DNA of 8,117 bases from Nanobdellota archaeon (GCA_020056045.1 JAGVIM010000261.1:1-8117); one strand, 5' to 3'. Positions 1 to 5,234 are shown, numbered from the stretch's first letter. Notes: a model not told the origin generated them from the sequence alone. A program made the numbers and translations.

Positions 1-12
1 ATTATAATAAAC

Positions 13-609
13 ATGTTAAAGAATGATGAAATCAAGGTATTGAAATTTCTTTTTAGTGATTTAAACAATAATCCCACTATGAGAAGTATTTCACTTTCTT
101 TGGGGCAAAAATACCCTCAAACATTTAAAACTATTAAAAATCTTGAAAAAAATGAACTCTTAAGACTTAATGAAATTGGAAAAAGCAAAGTAATTTATTT
201 AAATTTTTTAAAAGAGAATTCTGAATATATTTGCGTTGAGATTGAAAGAACTAATGATTTATGTAAAAAAAATAAAGAAATATTACTTATTAAAGAAAAA
301 TTAAAAGAATGTGGAAATTTTGTTTCTCTAGTATTCGGAAGTCATGCAAAAGACAAAAATAAAGAAAGTTCAGATATAGACTTATTAATTATTACTCCTT
401 ATAAAAAAGAATCTGAGACAATTAAAAAAAATATTAAGAATAAACTATCTCTGTATAATATTGATTTGAGTATTATTAATGAAAAAAGCTTATTTGAAAT
501 GTGGAATAATAAAAATGAATTAAATGTTGGAAATGAAATATTAAAAAATCATTATGTCTTAACTGGTTTTGAAAATTATATAAATTATTTAAGGAAAAAA
601 TATGGATGA
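13..609 (+). CDS. Winged-helix + MNT-type nucleotidyltransferase (MntA-like antitoxin)
   Basis: This is a 198-aa protein with two parts. Residues ~1-68 look like a winged helix-turn-helix DNA-binding domain (helical segments, then a short wing around 55-65). Residues ~95-185 form a minimal nucleotidyltransferase. The visible active site is G109-S110, ten residues, then D121-I-D123, the GSX10DXD signature of MNT proteins; D151 (in IDLSII) is a plausible third acidic metal ligand. In characterised MntA/HepT pairs this enzyme adds AMP to a tyrosine of the partner HEPN toxin and so neutralises it. The gene overlaps the downstream HEPN gene by 8 bp, which supports a translationally coupled pair. 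The fused winged helix suggests the antitoxin may also bind its own promoter, but that promoter lies outside the window. The start at 13 is the first in-frame ATG; an upstream start cannot be excluded because the window begins 12 bases earlier. Confidence 0.85.
   Translation: MLKNDEIKVLKFLFSDLNNNPTMRSISLSLGQKYPQTFKTIKNLEKNELLRLNEIGKSKVIYLNFLKENSEYICVEIERTNDLCKKNKEILLIKEKLKECGNFVSLVFGSHAKDKNKESSDIDLLIITPYKKESETIKKNIKNKLSLYNIDLSIINEKSLFEMWNNKNELNVGNEILKNHYVLTGFENYINYLRKKYG
592..595 (+). promoter_or_regulatory. Shine-Dalgarno for the HEPN gene
   Basis: AGGA lies six bases before the ATG at 602, inside the end of the upstream nucleotidyltransferase gene. It shows that internal operon genes here use Shine-Dalgarno initiation, and it fixes the HEPN start. 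Confidence 0.6.
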
Positions 610-1156
610 TAAATATCAAGAGAGCACAAATATAATCAAGAATCTGATAAGAGAAGAAAAGATTAAAGAAGCATTGCCAGAGAGCAAGGATTTCTTCTTA
701 AATAAAGCAATTCAGTCAGTTGCTCTTTCTGACAGATTATTAAGATTGCAGGAAGAAGAGAATATTGAGACAAACATGTGGATAATTAATATTTCTTATT
801 ACTCAATGTTTTTTGCTGCAACAGCACTTCTTGCAAAATACAATAAGAAAATTGATACAGAACTTGGAATTCATATACTTACTTATCATGCATTAGTTCA
901 TTACTTTTTTAATGAAGATAATAAAATTGAAAAACAATTTATTGAAGAATATAAATCTGCGGTTGATGAAGCTGAAGAACTATTAAGAATTTCTGAAAGA
1001 AAATCAATAGAATTTATAGCAGATTTCAAGAATGAACTTGAAAAAAGAAAGATTTTTACATATAATCTTGGAAGCATAGCTGAAAGAAATAAAGCAGAGA
1101 CTTCTTTGAAAAGAGCAAAAAACTTTGTTAGAATAATTGAAAAGATGATAAAATAA
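602..1156 (+). CDS. HEPN-domain protein (HepT-like toxin partner)
   Basis: This is a 184-aa, almost wholly helical protein. The middle and C-terminal parts resemble a HEPN four-helix domain: the WIINISYYSMFFAATALL helix (residues 60-77), the His-rich GIHILTYHALVHYF segment (89-102), and a terminal helix ending in RAKNFVRIIEKMI. HEPN toxins of MNT pairs are RNases with an RX4HXY motif. Here the nearest match is R149-KIFT-Y154, so the histidine position holds Tyr. It may therefore be a non-canonical or inactive RNase, or belong to the HEPN subgroup with an R...Y pattern. The ATG at 602 is preceded by AGGA (592-595) with a 6-nt gap, a good Shine-Dalgarno. The 8-bp overlap with the nucleotidyltransferase gene indicates one operon. 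A U-rich stretch follows at 1184-1199. Confidence 0.8.
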   Translation: MDDKYQESTNIIKNLIREEKIKEALPESKDFFLNKAIQSVALSDRLLRLQEEENIETNMWIINISYYSMFFAATALLAKYNKKIDTELGIHILTYHALVHYFFNEDNKIEKQFIEEYKSAVDEAEELLRISERKSIEFIADFKNELEKRKIFTYNLGSIAERNKAETSLKRAKNFVRIIEKMIK

Positions 1157-1183
1157 AAAAGATTATTTAAAAAATAAAAATCA

Positions 1184-1199
1184 TTTATTTTTTCTCTTC
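1184..1199 (+). terminator. U-tract terminator after the MNT/HEPN operon
   Basis: A T-rich run including six consecutive T (1188-1193) begins 28 bp after the HEPN stop and before the EF-1A promoter. No strong stem precedes it. Archaeal RNA polymerase can terminate on U-tracts alone, so it is a plausible operon end. Confidence 0.45.
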
Positions 1200-1228
1200 G
1201 AGGATATTAAAATACTTAAGAATTTAGC

Positions 1229-1242
1229 GAAAAGTTTATAAA
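1229..1242 (+). promoter_or_regulatory. EF-1A promoter (BRE/TATA)
   Basis: Purine-rich GCGAAAAG followed by TTTATAAA (1235-1242) fits an archaeal BRE plus TATA box. Using the 29-nt TATA-to-start spacing seen at the leaderless genes in this window, transcription would begin near 1264, giving a ~30-nt 5' UTR with no obvious Shine-Dalgarno. Confidence 0.65.
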
Positions 1243-1293
1243 CCCGGATTTTTATCATATAATATCTAAAACTTATAATAATATAATCACAAA

Positions 1294-2589
1294 ATGGCAC
1301 AAATCAAACCAACAATGAATATTGTATTTGTAGGTCATGTAGACCATGGAAAATCAACTTGTGTAGGTAGACTTATGTATGATAGTGGAATAATTCCAGA
1401 ACAGGAAATGAAAAAATTAAGAGAAGAAGCTGTTAGACAGGGTAAAGTTGGTTTTGAATTTGCATATGTTATGGATAAAGTTAAGGAAGAAAGAGAAAGG
1501 GGAGTTACAATTGATCTTTCATACCAAAAATTAATAACACCAAAAAGACAAATTACAGTTATAGATGCACCAGGTCACAAAGACTTTGTAAAGAATATGA
1601 TTACTGGAGCTTCGCAGGCAGATGCTGCTTTCTTAACAATTGCTGCTAAAGAAGGAGTTCAACCTCAAACAAAAGAACACTTATGGTTATTAAGAACAAT
1701 GGGAGTTCAGCAAATTGCAGTTTCAATCAATAAAATGGATACTGTTGATTATAAAGAAGATGCTTTTAATAAAGTTAAATCTGAAGTTTCTATATTATTA
1801 AAGGGTGTTGGAATCAACCCGGAAAAAACAGTTTTCTTAGCAGTTTCAGGATTAATGGGGGATAATATTTATAAAAAATCAGAAAAAATGGCTTGGTACA
1901 AAGGACCAACAATATTCGAACAATTTGATTTATTTGATGAACCAAAAAAACCAACTGATTTACCAATGAGAATGCCAATTCAAGATGTTTACGAAATTAC
2001 TGGAATTGGAACTGTTCCTGTTGGAAAAATTGAAACTGGAATAATGAAAGTTGGCCAAAAAATCAAGATTTTACCTGGAAGAAGTGGAAGAGGAATTGAT
2101 GGTGAAGTAAAATCAATTGAAATGCACCATGAACAATTCACAGAAGCTCCTGCTGGATTTAATGTTGGAGTTAATATTAGAGGAATTGGAAAGAAAGATA
2201 TTGCGAGAGGAGATGTAATCTGTGATGCTGCTAAACCAGCAACAATGGTTGAAGAATTTACAGCTCAAATAGCAGTTATTAATCATCCAACTGTAATTGC
2301 AAAAGGATATACTCCTGTATTCCATGTTCACACTGCTCAAGTTCCATGTCAATTTATGGAAATAGTTCATAAAATTGATCCTACATCAGGACAACCAATG
2401 CCTGGAAAAGTTGACTTTATTAAAAATGGAGATGTTGCAATAGTTAAGTTAAAACCAATGGGAAATTTAGTTCTTGAAAAATCAAGTGTTAATCCACACA
2501 TGGCAAGATTTGCTATAAGAGATGCTGGAGCAACTGTTGCTGCTGGTGTTTGTATGGATTTAGTTGAGAAGAAGTTTGATGCTAAGTAA
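1294..2589 (+). CDS. tuf: Translation elongation factor 1A (EF-1A, EF-Tu homologue)
   Basis: This 431-aa translational GTPase carries aminoacyl-tRNA to the ribosomal A site. The P-loop G14-HVDHGKS-T22 opens the G domain. Switch I has RERGVTID with the Mg-binding threonine at T72, G3 is D91-APGH-95 followed by KDFVKNMITGASQAD, G4 is N146-KMD-149, and G5 is SGL near 185-187. Domains II and III follow, with family motifs such as PIQDVYEITGIGTVPVG and a C-terminal GATVAAGVCMDLV. The length is that of archaeal and eukaryotic EF-1A and longer than bacterial EF-Tu. The ATG at 1294 gives the usual short N-terminus before the first strand (NIVFVGHVDHG). The gene has its own TATA box and a hairpin/U-tract terminator, so it appears monocistronic. 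Nothing is missing from the motifs I can check. Confidence 0.97.
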   Translation: MAQIKPTMNIVFVGHVDHGKSTCVGRLMYDSGIIPEQEMKKLREEAVRQGKVGFEFAYVMDKVKEERERGVTIDLSYQKLITPKRQITVIDAPGHKDFVKNMITGASQADAAFLTIAAKEGVQPQTKEHLWLLRTMGVQQIAVSINKMDTVDYKEDAFNKVKSEVSILLKGVGINPEKTVFLAVSGLMGDNIYKKSEKMAWYKGPTIFEQFDLFDEPKKPTDLPMRMPIQDVYEITGIGTVPVGKIETGIMKVGQKIKILPGRSGRGIDGEVKSIEMHHEQFTEAPAGFNVGVNIRGIGKKDIARGDVICDAAKPATMVEEFTAQIAVINHPTVIAKGYTPVFHVHTAQVPCQFMEIVHKIDPTSGQPMPGKVDFIKNGDVAIVKLKPMGNLVLEKSSVNPHMARFAIRDAGATVAAGVCMDLVEKKFDAK

Positions 2590-2597
2590 TTATTAAG

Positions 2598-2635
2598 AAG
2601 AATATAATTCTTATATTTTTAATAGATAATTTTTT
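2598..2635 (+). terminator. EF-1A terminator (small hairpin plus T-tracts)
   Basis: AAGAAT (2598-2603) and ATTCTT (2607-2612) form a 6-bp stem with a 3-nt loop. T5 (2616-2620) and T6 (2630-2635) follow, starting 8 bp after the EF-1A stop codon. Confidence 0.55.
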
Positions 2636-2659
2636 AATTACTTGAGTTGATGATTTTTG

Positions 2660-2667
2660 CTTATAAA
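2660..2667 (+). promoter_or_regulatory. TATA box for the intergenic RNA
   Basis: CTTATAAA differs by one base from the TTTATAAA boxes of EF-1A and dnaG. With the 29-nt spacing rule, transcription would start near 2689, just before the first paired arm of the predicted structured RNA (2701). Confidence 0.45.
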
Positions 2668-2688
2668 CACTTATTTAAGTTTGTTCGT

Positions 2689-2835
2689 AAAATATATTTT
2701 ACTCATTTTATAATGCTCAAAAATCTCACATGCTCGCTTTTTTCGCTGATTTTATAGTCATTACTTATATATGTAAGCGAGTTTGTTGAACACCAAAACA
2801 AATGAGCTGAGATTATCGAGTCGAAAGGTGAGTCT
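2689..2835 (+). ncRNA. Probable structured ncRNA, unrecognised family
   Basis: This 316-bp gap between EF-1A and the peptidase gene has no credible ORF but carries five nested complementary arm pairs: 2701-2709 with 2825-2833 (9 pairs, two G-U); 2715-2718 with 2818-2821 (4, one G-U); 2722-2728 with 2808-2814 (AATCTCA/TGAGATT); 2733-2739 with 2775-2781 (CTCGCTT/AAGCGAG); and 2782-2787 with 2797-2802 (TTTGTT/AACAAA). The last two arms abut and close a three-way junction. A TATA box upstream gives a predicted start near 2689. The downstream peptidase gene has its own TATA at the leaderless distance, so this is unlikely to be merely its 5' UTR. I do not recognise it as tRNA, 5S, SRP, RNase P or a C/D-box RNA. 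The 3' end is uncertain (about 2835-2855). A riboswitch-like leader remains possible. Confidence 0.5.
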
Positions 2836-2876
2836 ATTTAAAAAGGATTTTCAGCAATTCAAGTTAATTAAATAAC

Positions 2877-2883
2877 TTTATAA
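2877..2883 (+). promoter_or_regulatory. Peptidase gene TATA box (leaderless spacing)
   Basis: TTTATAA begins exactly 29 nt before the ATG at 2906. That puts the expected transcription start at or within a base of the ATG, so the mRNA is probably leaderless. There is no Shine-Dalgarno, which agrees. Confidence 0.6.
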
Positions 2884-2905
2884 CCCTTTTATTTTTAAAT
2901 TTAAT

Positions 2906-3649
2906 ATGGGAAAAATAATTGCGATTGGTGGTGGAGAAATTAAAGACCTTGACACTTTTTCAATTGATGAAGAAGTTGTCAGACTTACTGGTAAGAAAAA
3001 TCCTATTGCCCTCTTTATTCCAACTGCAAGTGGAGATGCAGAAGGATATTGGGAAACATTTAAACAGGTTTATGGAAAAAGACTTGGATGCAAAACAGAA
3101 GTTTTAAGACTTATAAAAGAAACTCCCTCTGAAAAAGAAATTAGAAAAAAAATTCTTGATTCTGATTTAATTTATGTTGGTGGAGGAAATACTCAAGCTA
3201 TGCTTGATATATGGAAAAAATTAGGAGTTGATGCTGTTTTAAGAAGAGCCTATGAAAAAGGAATAGTATTATCAGGAATTAGTGCTGGTGCAATTTGTTG
3301 GTTTAAATATGGATGTAGTGATGCTCCTAAATTTGCTGATGTAAATGATAAAAAATTAATTAGAATAGATGGATTAGGATTAGTTAATGCAACATTAAGC
3401 CCTCATCATATTAGAGAAACTCATAGGGATGAAGGATTAGTTAAAGTAATGAAAACAACTCCCGGTGTTGGAATTGGACTTGATGATAATTGTGCTATTG
3501 AAATTATAGATGGAACTTACAGATTTATAAGATCTAAAGAAAATGCAGGAGCAAAAAAAGTTTTCTATAAAAATGATAAACCTGTTTGTCAAAGAATTGA
3601 AACAAGTGAAGATTTCTTATTAATGGAAGGTTTAGTTAAGAAATATTGA
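2906..3649 (+). CDS. pepE: Peptidase E-like serine peptidase (family S51)
   Basis: This 247-aa cytosolic protein belongs to the S51 dipeptidase E/cyanophycinase group, which releases aspartyl dipeptides or related isoaspartyl bonds. The N-terminus KIIAIGGGEI and a second glycine motif YVGGGNTQ (90-97) are typical of the fold. The nucleophile elbow is GISAGA with Ser126, and the conserved SPHH (165-168) supplies the likely catalytic His. GIGLDDNCAIEI (189-200) matches the family's late acidic region. The length agrees with peptidase E (about 230-250 aa). The substrate cannot be fixed from sequence: peptidase E, cyanophycinase and uncharacterised S51 relatives share these motifs, and the short size argues against a classical cyanophycinase. 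It has its own promoter and no obvious operon partner. Confidence 0.88.
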   Translation: MGKIIAIGGGEIKDLDTFSIDEEVVRLTGKKNPIALFIPTASGDAEGYWETFKQVYGKRLGCKTEVLRLIKETPSEKEIRKKILDSDLIYVGGGNTQAMLDIWKKLGVDAVLRRAYEKGIVLSGISAGAICWFKYGCSDAPKFADVNDKKLIRIDGLGLVNATLSPHHIRETHRDEGLVKVMKTTPGVGIGLDDNCAIEIIDGTYRFIRSKENAGAKKVFYKNDKPVCQRIETSEDFLLMEGLVKKY

Positions 3650-3672
3650 TTTAATATATTCTTCATATTGAA

Positions 3673-3684
3673 AATATTTATAAA
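3673..3684 (+). promoter_or_regulatory. TATA box of the leader peptide/DAHP synthase transcript
   Basis: AATATTTATAAA is a strong TATA element. Its TTTATAA starts at 3677, exactly 29 nt before the leader-ORF ATG at 3706, the same spacing as at the peptidase gene (2877 to 2906) and the pilin-like gene (7510 to 7539). The transcript should therefore start at or next to the leader-ORF start codon. Confidence 0.65.
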
Positions 3685-3705
3685 CCTCATTATTCTAGGA
3701 ATATT

Positions 3706-3777
3706 ATGAAAAAAACTAGCAATTTAAATTTGAATGAATTTGTTAGTTTTAACTATAGTTTCTTTTACTTTTGGTAA
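3706..3777 (+). CDS. 23-aa leader peptide rich in Phe/Tyr/Trp codons (putative attenuator peptide)
   Basis: This short ORF lies between the promoter and the DAHP synthase gene. It starts MKKTSNLNLNEF and ends FNYSFFYFW, stop TAA. Eight of its last twelve residues are aromatic (five Phe, two Tyr, one Trp), the three end products of the pathway whose first enzyme is encoded downstream. Two things support real translation: its ATG sits at the exact TATA spacing of two other leaderless genes here, and AGGA (3697-3700) lies five bases upstream, usable if transcription starts a little earlier. A 7-bp hairpin begins on the last base of the stop codon. The composition and position match bacterial leader peptides such as pheL, where ribosomes stall on codons for the scarce amino acid. 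The peptide itself probably has no function after synthesis. Chance is the main alternative: T-rich DNA is naturally Phe-rich. Confidence 0.65.
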   Translation: MKKTSNLNLNEFVSFNYSFFYFW

Positions 3778-3801
3778 ATCCGGGATATATTAAACCGGAT
3801 T
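3777..3801 (+). promoter_or_regulatory. Leader hairpin 1, overlapping the leader stop codon
   Basis: AATCCGG (3777-3783) and CCGGATT (3795-3801) form a perfect 7-bp stem with an 11-nt loop. It is the most GC-rich element of the leader. A ribosome terminating at the leader stop would cover its 5' arm. Confidence 0.6.
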
Positions 3802-3832
3802 GTATAGCTCTTCTTCTAAATTAGAACTATAC
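3802..3832 (+). promoter_or_regulatory. Leader hairpin 2 (candidate ON-state stem)
   Basis: GTATAG (3802-3807) pairs with CTATAC (3827-3832). It extends either as TC/GA past a C-A mismatch, or as an inner TTCTA/TAGAA stem (3814-3818 with 3822-3826) across a six-base bulge. Its 5' arm can instead pair with the DAHP synthase ribosome binding site, and its 3' arm with the aromatic codons of the leader ORF, so it sits at the centre of a possible switch. The downstream stretch is T-rich but has no run longer than three T, so a transcription terminator is less likely than translational control. Confidence 0.5.
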
Positions 3833-3851
3833 TTCTGTTTATTATTTCTCT

Positions 3852-3863
3852 AGGAAGCTATTG
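3852..3863 (+). promoter_or_regulatory. DAHP synthase Shine-Dalgarno and TTG start, with anti-SD partner
   Basis: AGGA (3852-3855) precedes TTG (3861) by five bases, the same gap as at the leader ORF. AGGAAGCTAT (3852-3861) can pair with 3804-3814 (ATAGCT, one bulged C, then TTCT): ten pairs including one G-U. That pairing would hide the ribosome binding site and is incompatible with leader hairpin 2. Confidence 0.5.
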
Positions 3864-4985
3864 AAATCAAATGAAAATAAACTAAAAACATTTAAAAATA
3901 TGGCAACAGAAACATTAGAAGAGAAAATGGAAAAAGTCTTTGATAATAATATTTTGGGGTATGAAACTCTACCAAGTCCAAGAGGGCTTATGGATGATAT
4001 ACCTATATCAGTTAGAGATAGAGAATTTATTGCTAGTTCTAGAAGAGAAATAGAAGCTATATTAGATAAGAAAGACAAAAGAAAAATTATAATTGTTGGA
4101 CCTTGTTCAGTTCATGATACAGAAACTTGTATAGAATATGCTCAAAAAATAAAAGATCTTTCAGATGAAGTTTCTGATGAATTCTTACTTGTTCTGAGAA
4201 CTTATTTTGAAAAACCAAGAACAGTTATTGGTTGGACAGGACTTATATATGATCCACATTTAGATGAAAGTTATAGAATTGCAGATGGATTAAGGATAGC
4301 TAGAAGATTTTTAAAAAATATTACTGAATTAAGGCTTGCTTGTGGAACAGAGTTTGTTGGTTCAGTTGTCCCTCAATATATTGCAGATATGATTTCTTGG
4401 GCTGCAATTGGAGCAAGAACAACAGAATCCCAAGTTCATAGGCAATTAGCATCGGGATTATCTATGCCTGTTGGATTTAAAAATTCTACATCAGGAGATA
4501 TTGGTGTTGCTGTGGATGCAGCAAAGGCAGCAAGATATTCTCATAAATTTATTGGAATAGATGTTTATGGAAACACATGTGCTGTAGAAACTAGGGGAAA
4601 TAAATATTCTCATGTTGTACTTCGGGGGGGAAATGGAGTTCCTAATTGTAAATCTGAACTTGTTTCCCAAACATTACAATTACTTGATAAAGCAAAAATT
4701 CCTAGAAATGTTATTATTGATTGTAGTCATGGAAATTCTGATAAGAACTATAAAAAACAAGAAGAAGTTGCGTACTCTGTTATGCAACAAATAATTGATG
4801 GAAATAAAGATATAGTGGGGATAATGCTTGAATCATACATTCATGAAGATAACCAATCCTTTCCAAAGAATCTTCAAGAGAGAAGAGATTTAAAAAAAGG
4901 AGTTTCTATAACTGATGGGTGTATTTCTTTAGAAACTACTGAAAGAGTAATAAGAAAATGTTATGCTATGTTAAAATCTAGATAG
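3861..4985 (+). CDS. aroG: 3-deoxy-7-phosphoheptulonate (DAHP) synthase, type I-alpha
   Basis: This enzyme condenses phosphoenolpyruvate with erythrose 4-phosphate, the committed step to Phe, Tyr and Trp. Metal ligands known from E. coli AroG are all present: C82 (GPCS), H290 (CSHGN), E324 (MLES) and D352 (TDGC). The PEP/E4P site motifs R113-TYFEKPR, GARTTES (184-190), GFKN (205-208) and LRGG (254-257) are intact. The N-terminal ILGYETLPSP segment resembles yeast Aro4 and the fold is the AroFGH type, which is uncommon in archaea and suggests acquisition from bacteria. AroG's GLPAAGEF region, where feedback-resistant changes map, reads RLACGTEF here. The start is ambiguous: TTG 3861 (374 aa) has a well-spaced AGGA, while ATG 3900 (361 aa, MATETLEE) has none but begins ATGGC like EF-1A and dnaG. 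A leader-peptide region upstream probably regulates it. Confidence 0.95.
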   Translation: MKSNENKLKTFKNMATETLEEKMEKVFDNNILGYETLPSPRGLMDDIPISVRDREFIASSRREIEAILDKKDKRKIIIVGPCSVHDTETCIEYAQKIKDLSDEVSDEFLLVLRTYFEKPRTVIGWTGLIYDPHLDESYRIADGLRIARRFLKNITELRLACGTEFVGSVVPQYIADMISWAAIGARTTESQVHRQLASGLSMPVGFKNSTSGDIGVAVDAAKAARYSHKFIGIDVYGNTCAVETRGNKYSHVVLRGGNGVPNCKSELVSQTLQLLDKAKIPRNVIIDCSHGNSDKNYKKQEEVAYSVMQQIIDGNKDIVGIMLESYIHEDNQSFPKNLQERRDLKKGVSITDGCISLETTERVIRKCYAMLKSR

Positions 4986-5016
4986 AAAAATATTCTTAAT
5001 TAAATTTTAAATAACT

Positions 5017-5043
5017 AAAATAAAAAAAATAAAAAAAATAAAA
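5017..5043 (-). terminator. Poly-U terminator of the acidic mini-gene
   Basis: Read on the minus strand this is an almost pure T stretch with two runs of eight T (5031-5038 and 5022-5029), starting directly after the mini-gene stop codon. It is the strongest archaeal U-tract terminator in the window and is oriented for the minus-strand unit. Confidence 0.6.
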
Positions 5044-5103
5044 TTATTCGTCTTCCTCGAGTACCTCAAGGATTTCATCCTCTTCTTCGTATTCTTCAGA
5101 CAT
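5044..5103 (-). CDS. 19-aa very acidic mini-protein, unrecognised
   Basis: The minus-strand ORF reads MSEEYEEEDEILEVLEEDE, stop TAA. Twelve of 19 residues are Glu or Asp; the remaining I11, L12, V14 and L15 could form the face of a short helix. It has every part of a compact gene: a TATA element (TTTAAATA, 5153-5146), a predicted start near 5124, a Shine-Dalgarno AGAGG (5116-5112) eight bases before the ATG, and a poly-U stretch right after the stop. It converges on DAHP synthase and diverges from the 5274 gene. I do not recognise a family. Similar acidic tails often contact basic RNA- or DNA-binding proteins or ribosomes, but that is only a suggestion. It could instead be a non-coding RNA of ~100 nt whose sequence happens to encode acidic codons. 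Confidence 0.6.
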   Translation of the reverse strand: MSEEYEEEDEILEVLEEDE

Positions 5104-5111
5104 TTTTTTAA

Positions 5112-5116
5112 CCTCT
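5112..5116 (-). promoter_or_regulatory. Shine-Dalgarno of the acidic mini-gene
   Basis: On the minus strand AGAGG, continuing as GAGGT, lies eight bases upstream of the ATG at 5103. It is the best anti-16S match seen upstream of any start in this window. Confidence 0.6.
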
Positions 5117-5145
5117 TTAGTTATAATTTTAATTAATTAGGAGAG

Positions 5146-5153
5146 TATTTAAA
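5146..5153 (-). promoter_or_regulatory. TATA box of the acidic mini-gene
   Basis: Minus-strand TTTAAATA, with a purine-rich stretch (AAAAAAC) just upstream as a possible BRE. The 29-nt spacing rule puts the start near 5124, so the 5' UTR of ~21 nt includes the Shine-Dalgarno. Confidence 0.5.
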
Positions 5154-5234
5154 GTTTTTTATCATTTCTTTTATATATCCTCGATGAGAGAAATATTTAA
5201 AAAGAGGTATTACTTTCAAAATTTAATCCTAAAA

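Noticed and set aside
2113..2370. Minus-strand 85-codon frame inside EF-1A
   Set aside because: It is the antisense of a highly conserved gene and has a Ser/Asn/Cys-rich composition typical of shadow frames.
2647..2653. C/D-box guide RNA (TTGATGA resembling box C)
   Set aside because: The box lacks the leading purine, there is no CTGA box at a suitable distance, and a TATA box lies inside the would-be guide.
2689..2835. 5S rRNA, suggested by a three-way junction of ~130 nt and a GAACAC loop
   Set aside because: The arms lack the conserved 5S sequences beyond that hexamer, the region is far too AT-rich, and helix lengths differ.
3802..3850. Intrinsic transcription terminator in the DAHP synthase leader
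   Set aside because: Hairpin 2 is followed by T-rich sequence but no run exceeds three T, unlike the T6-T8 runs at other gene ends here; kept only as a less likely alternative to translational control.
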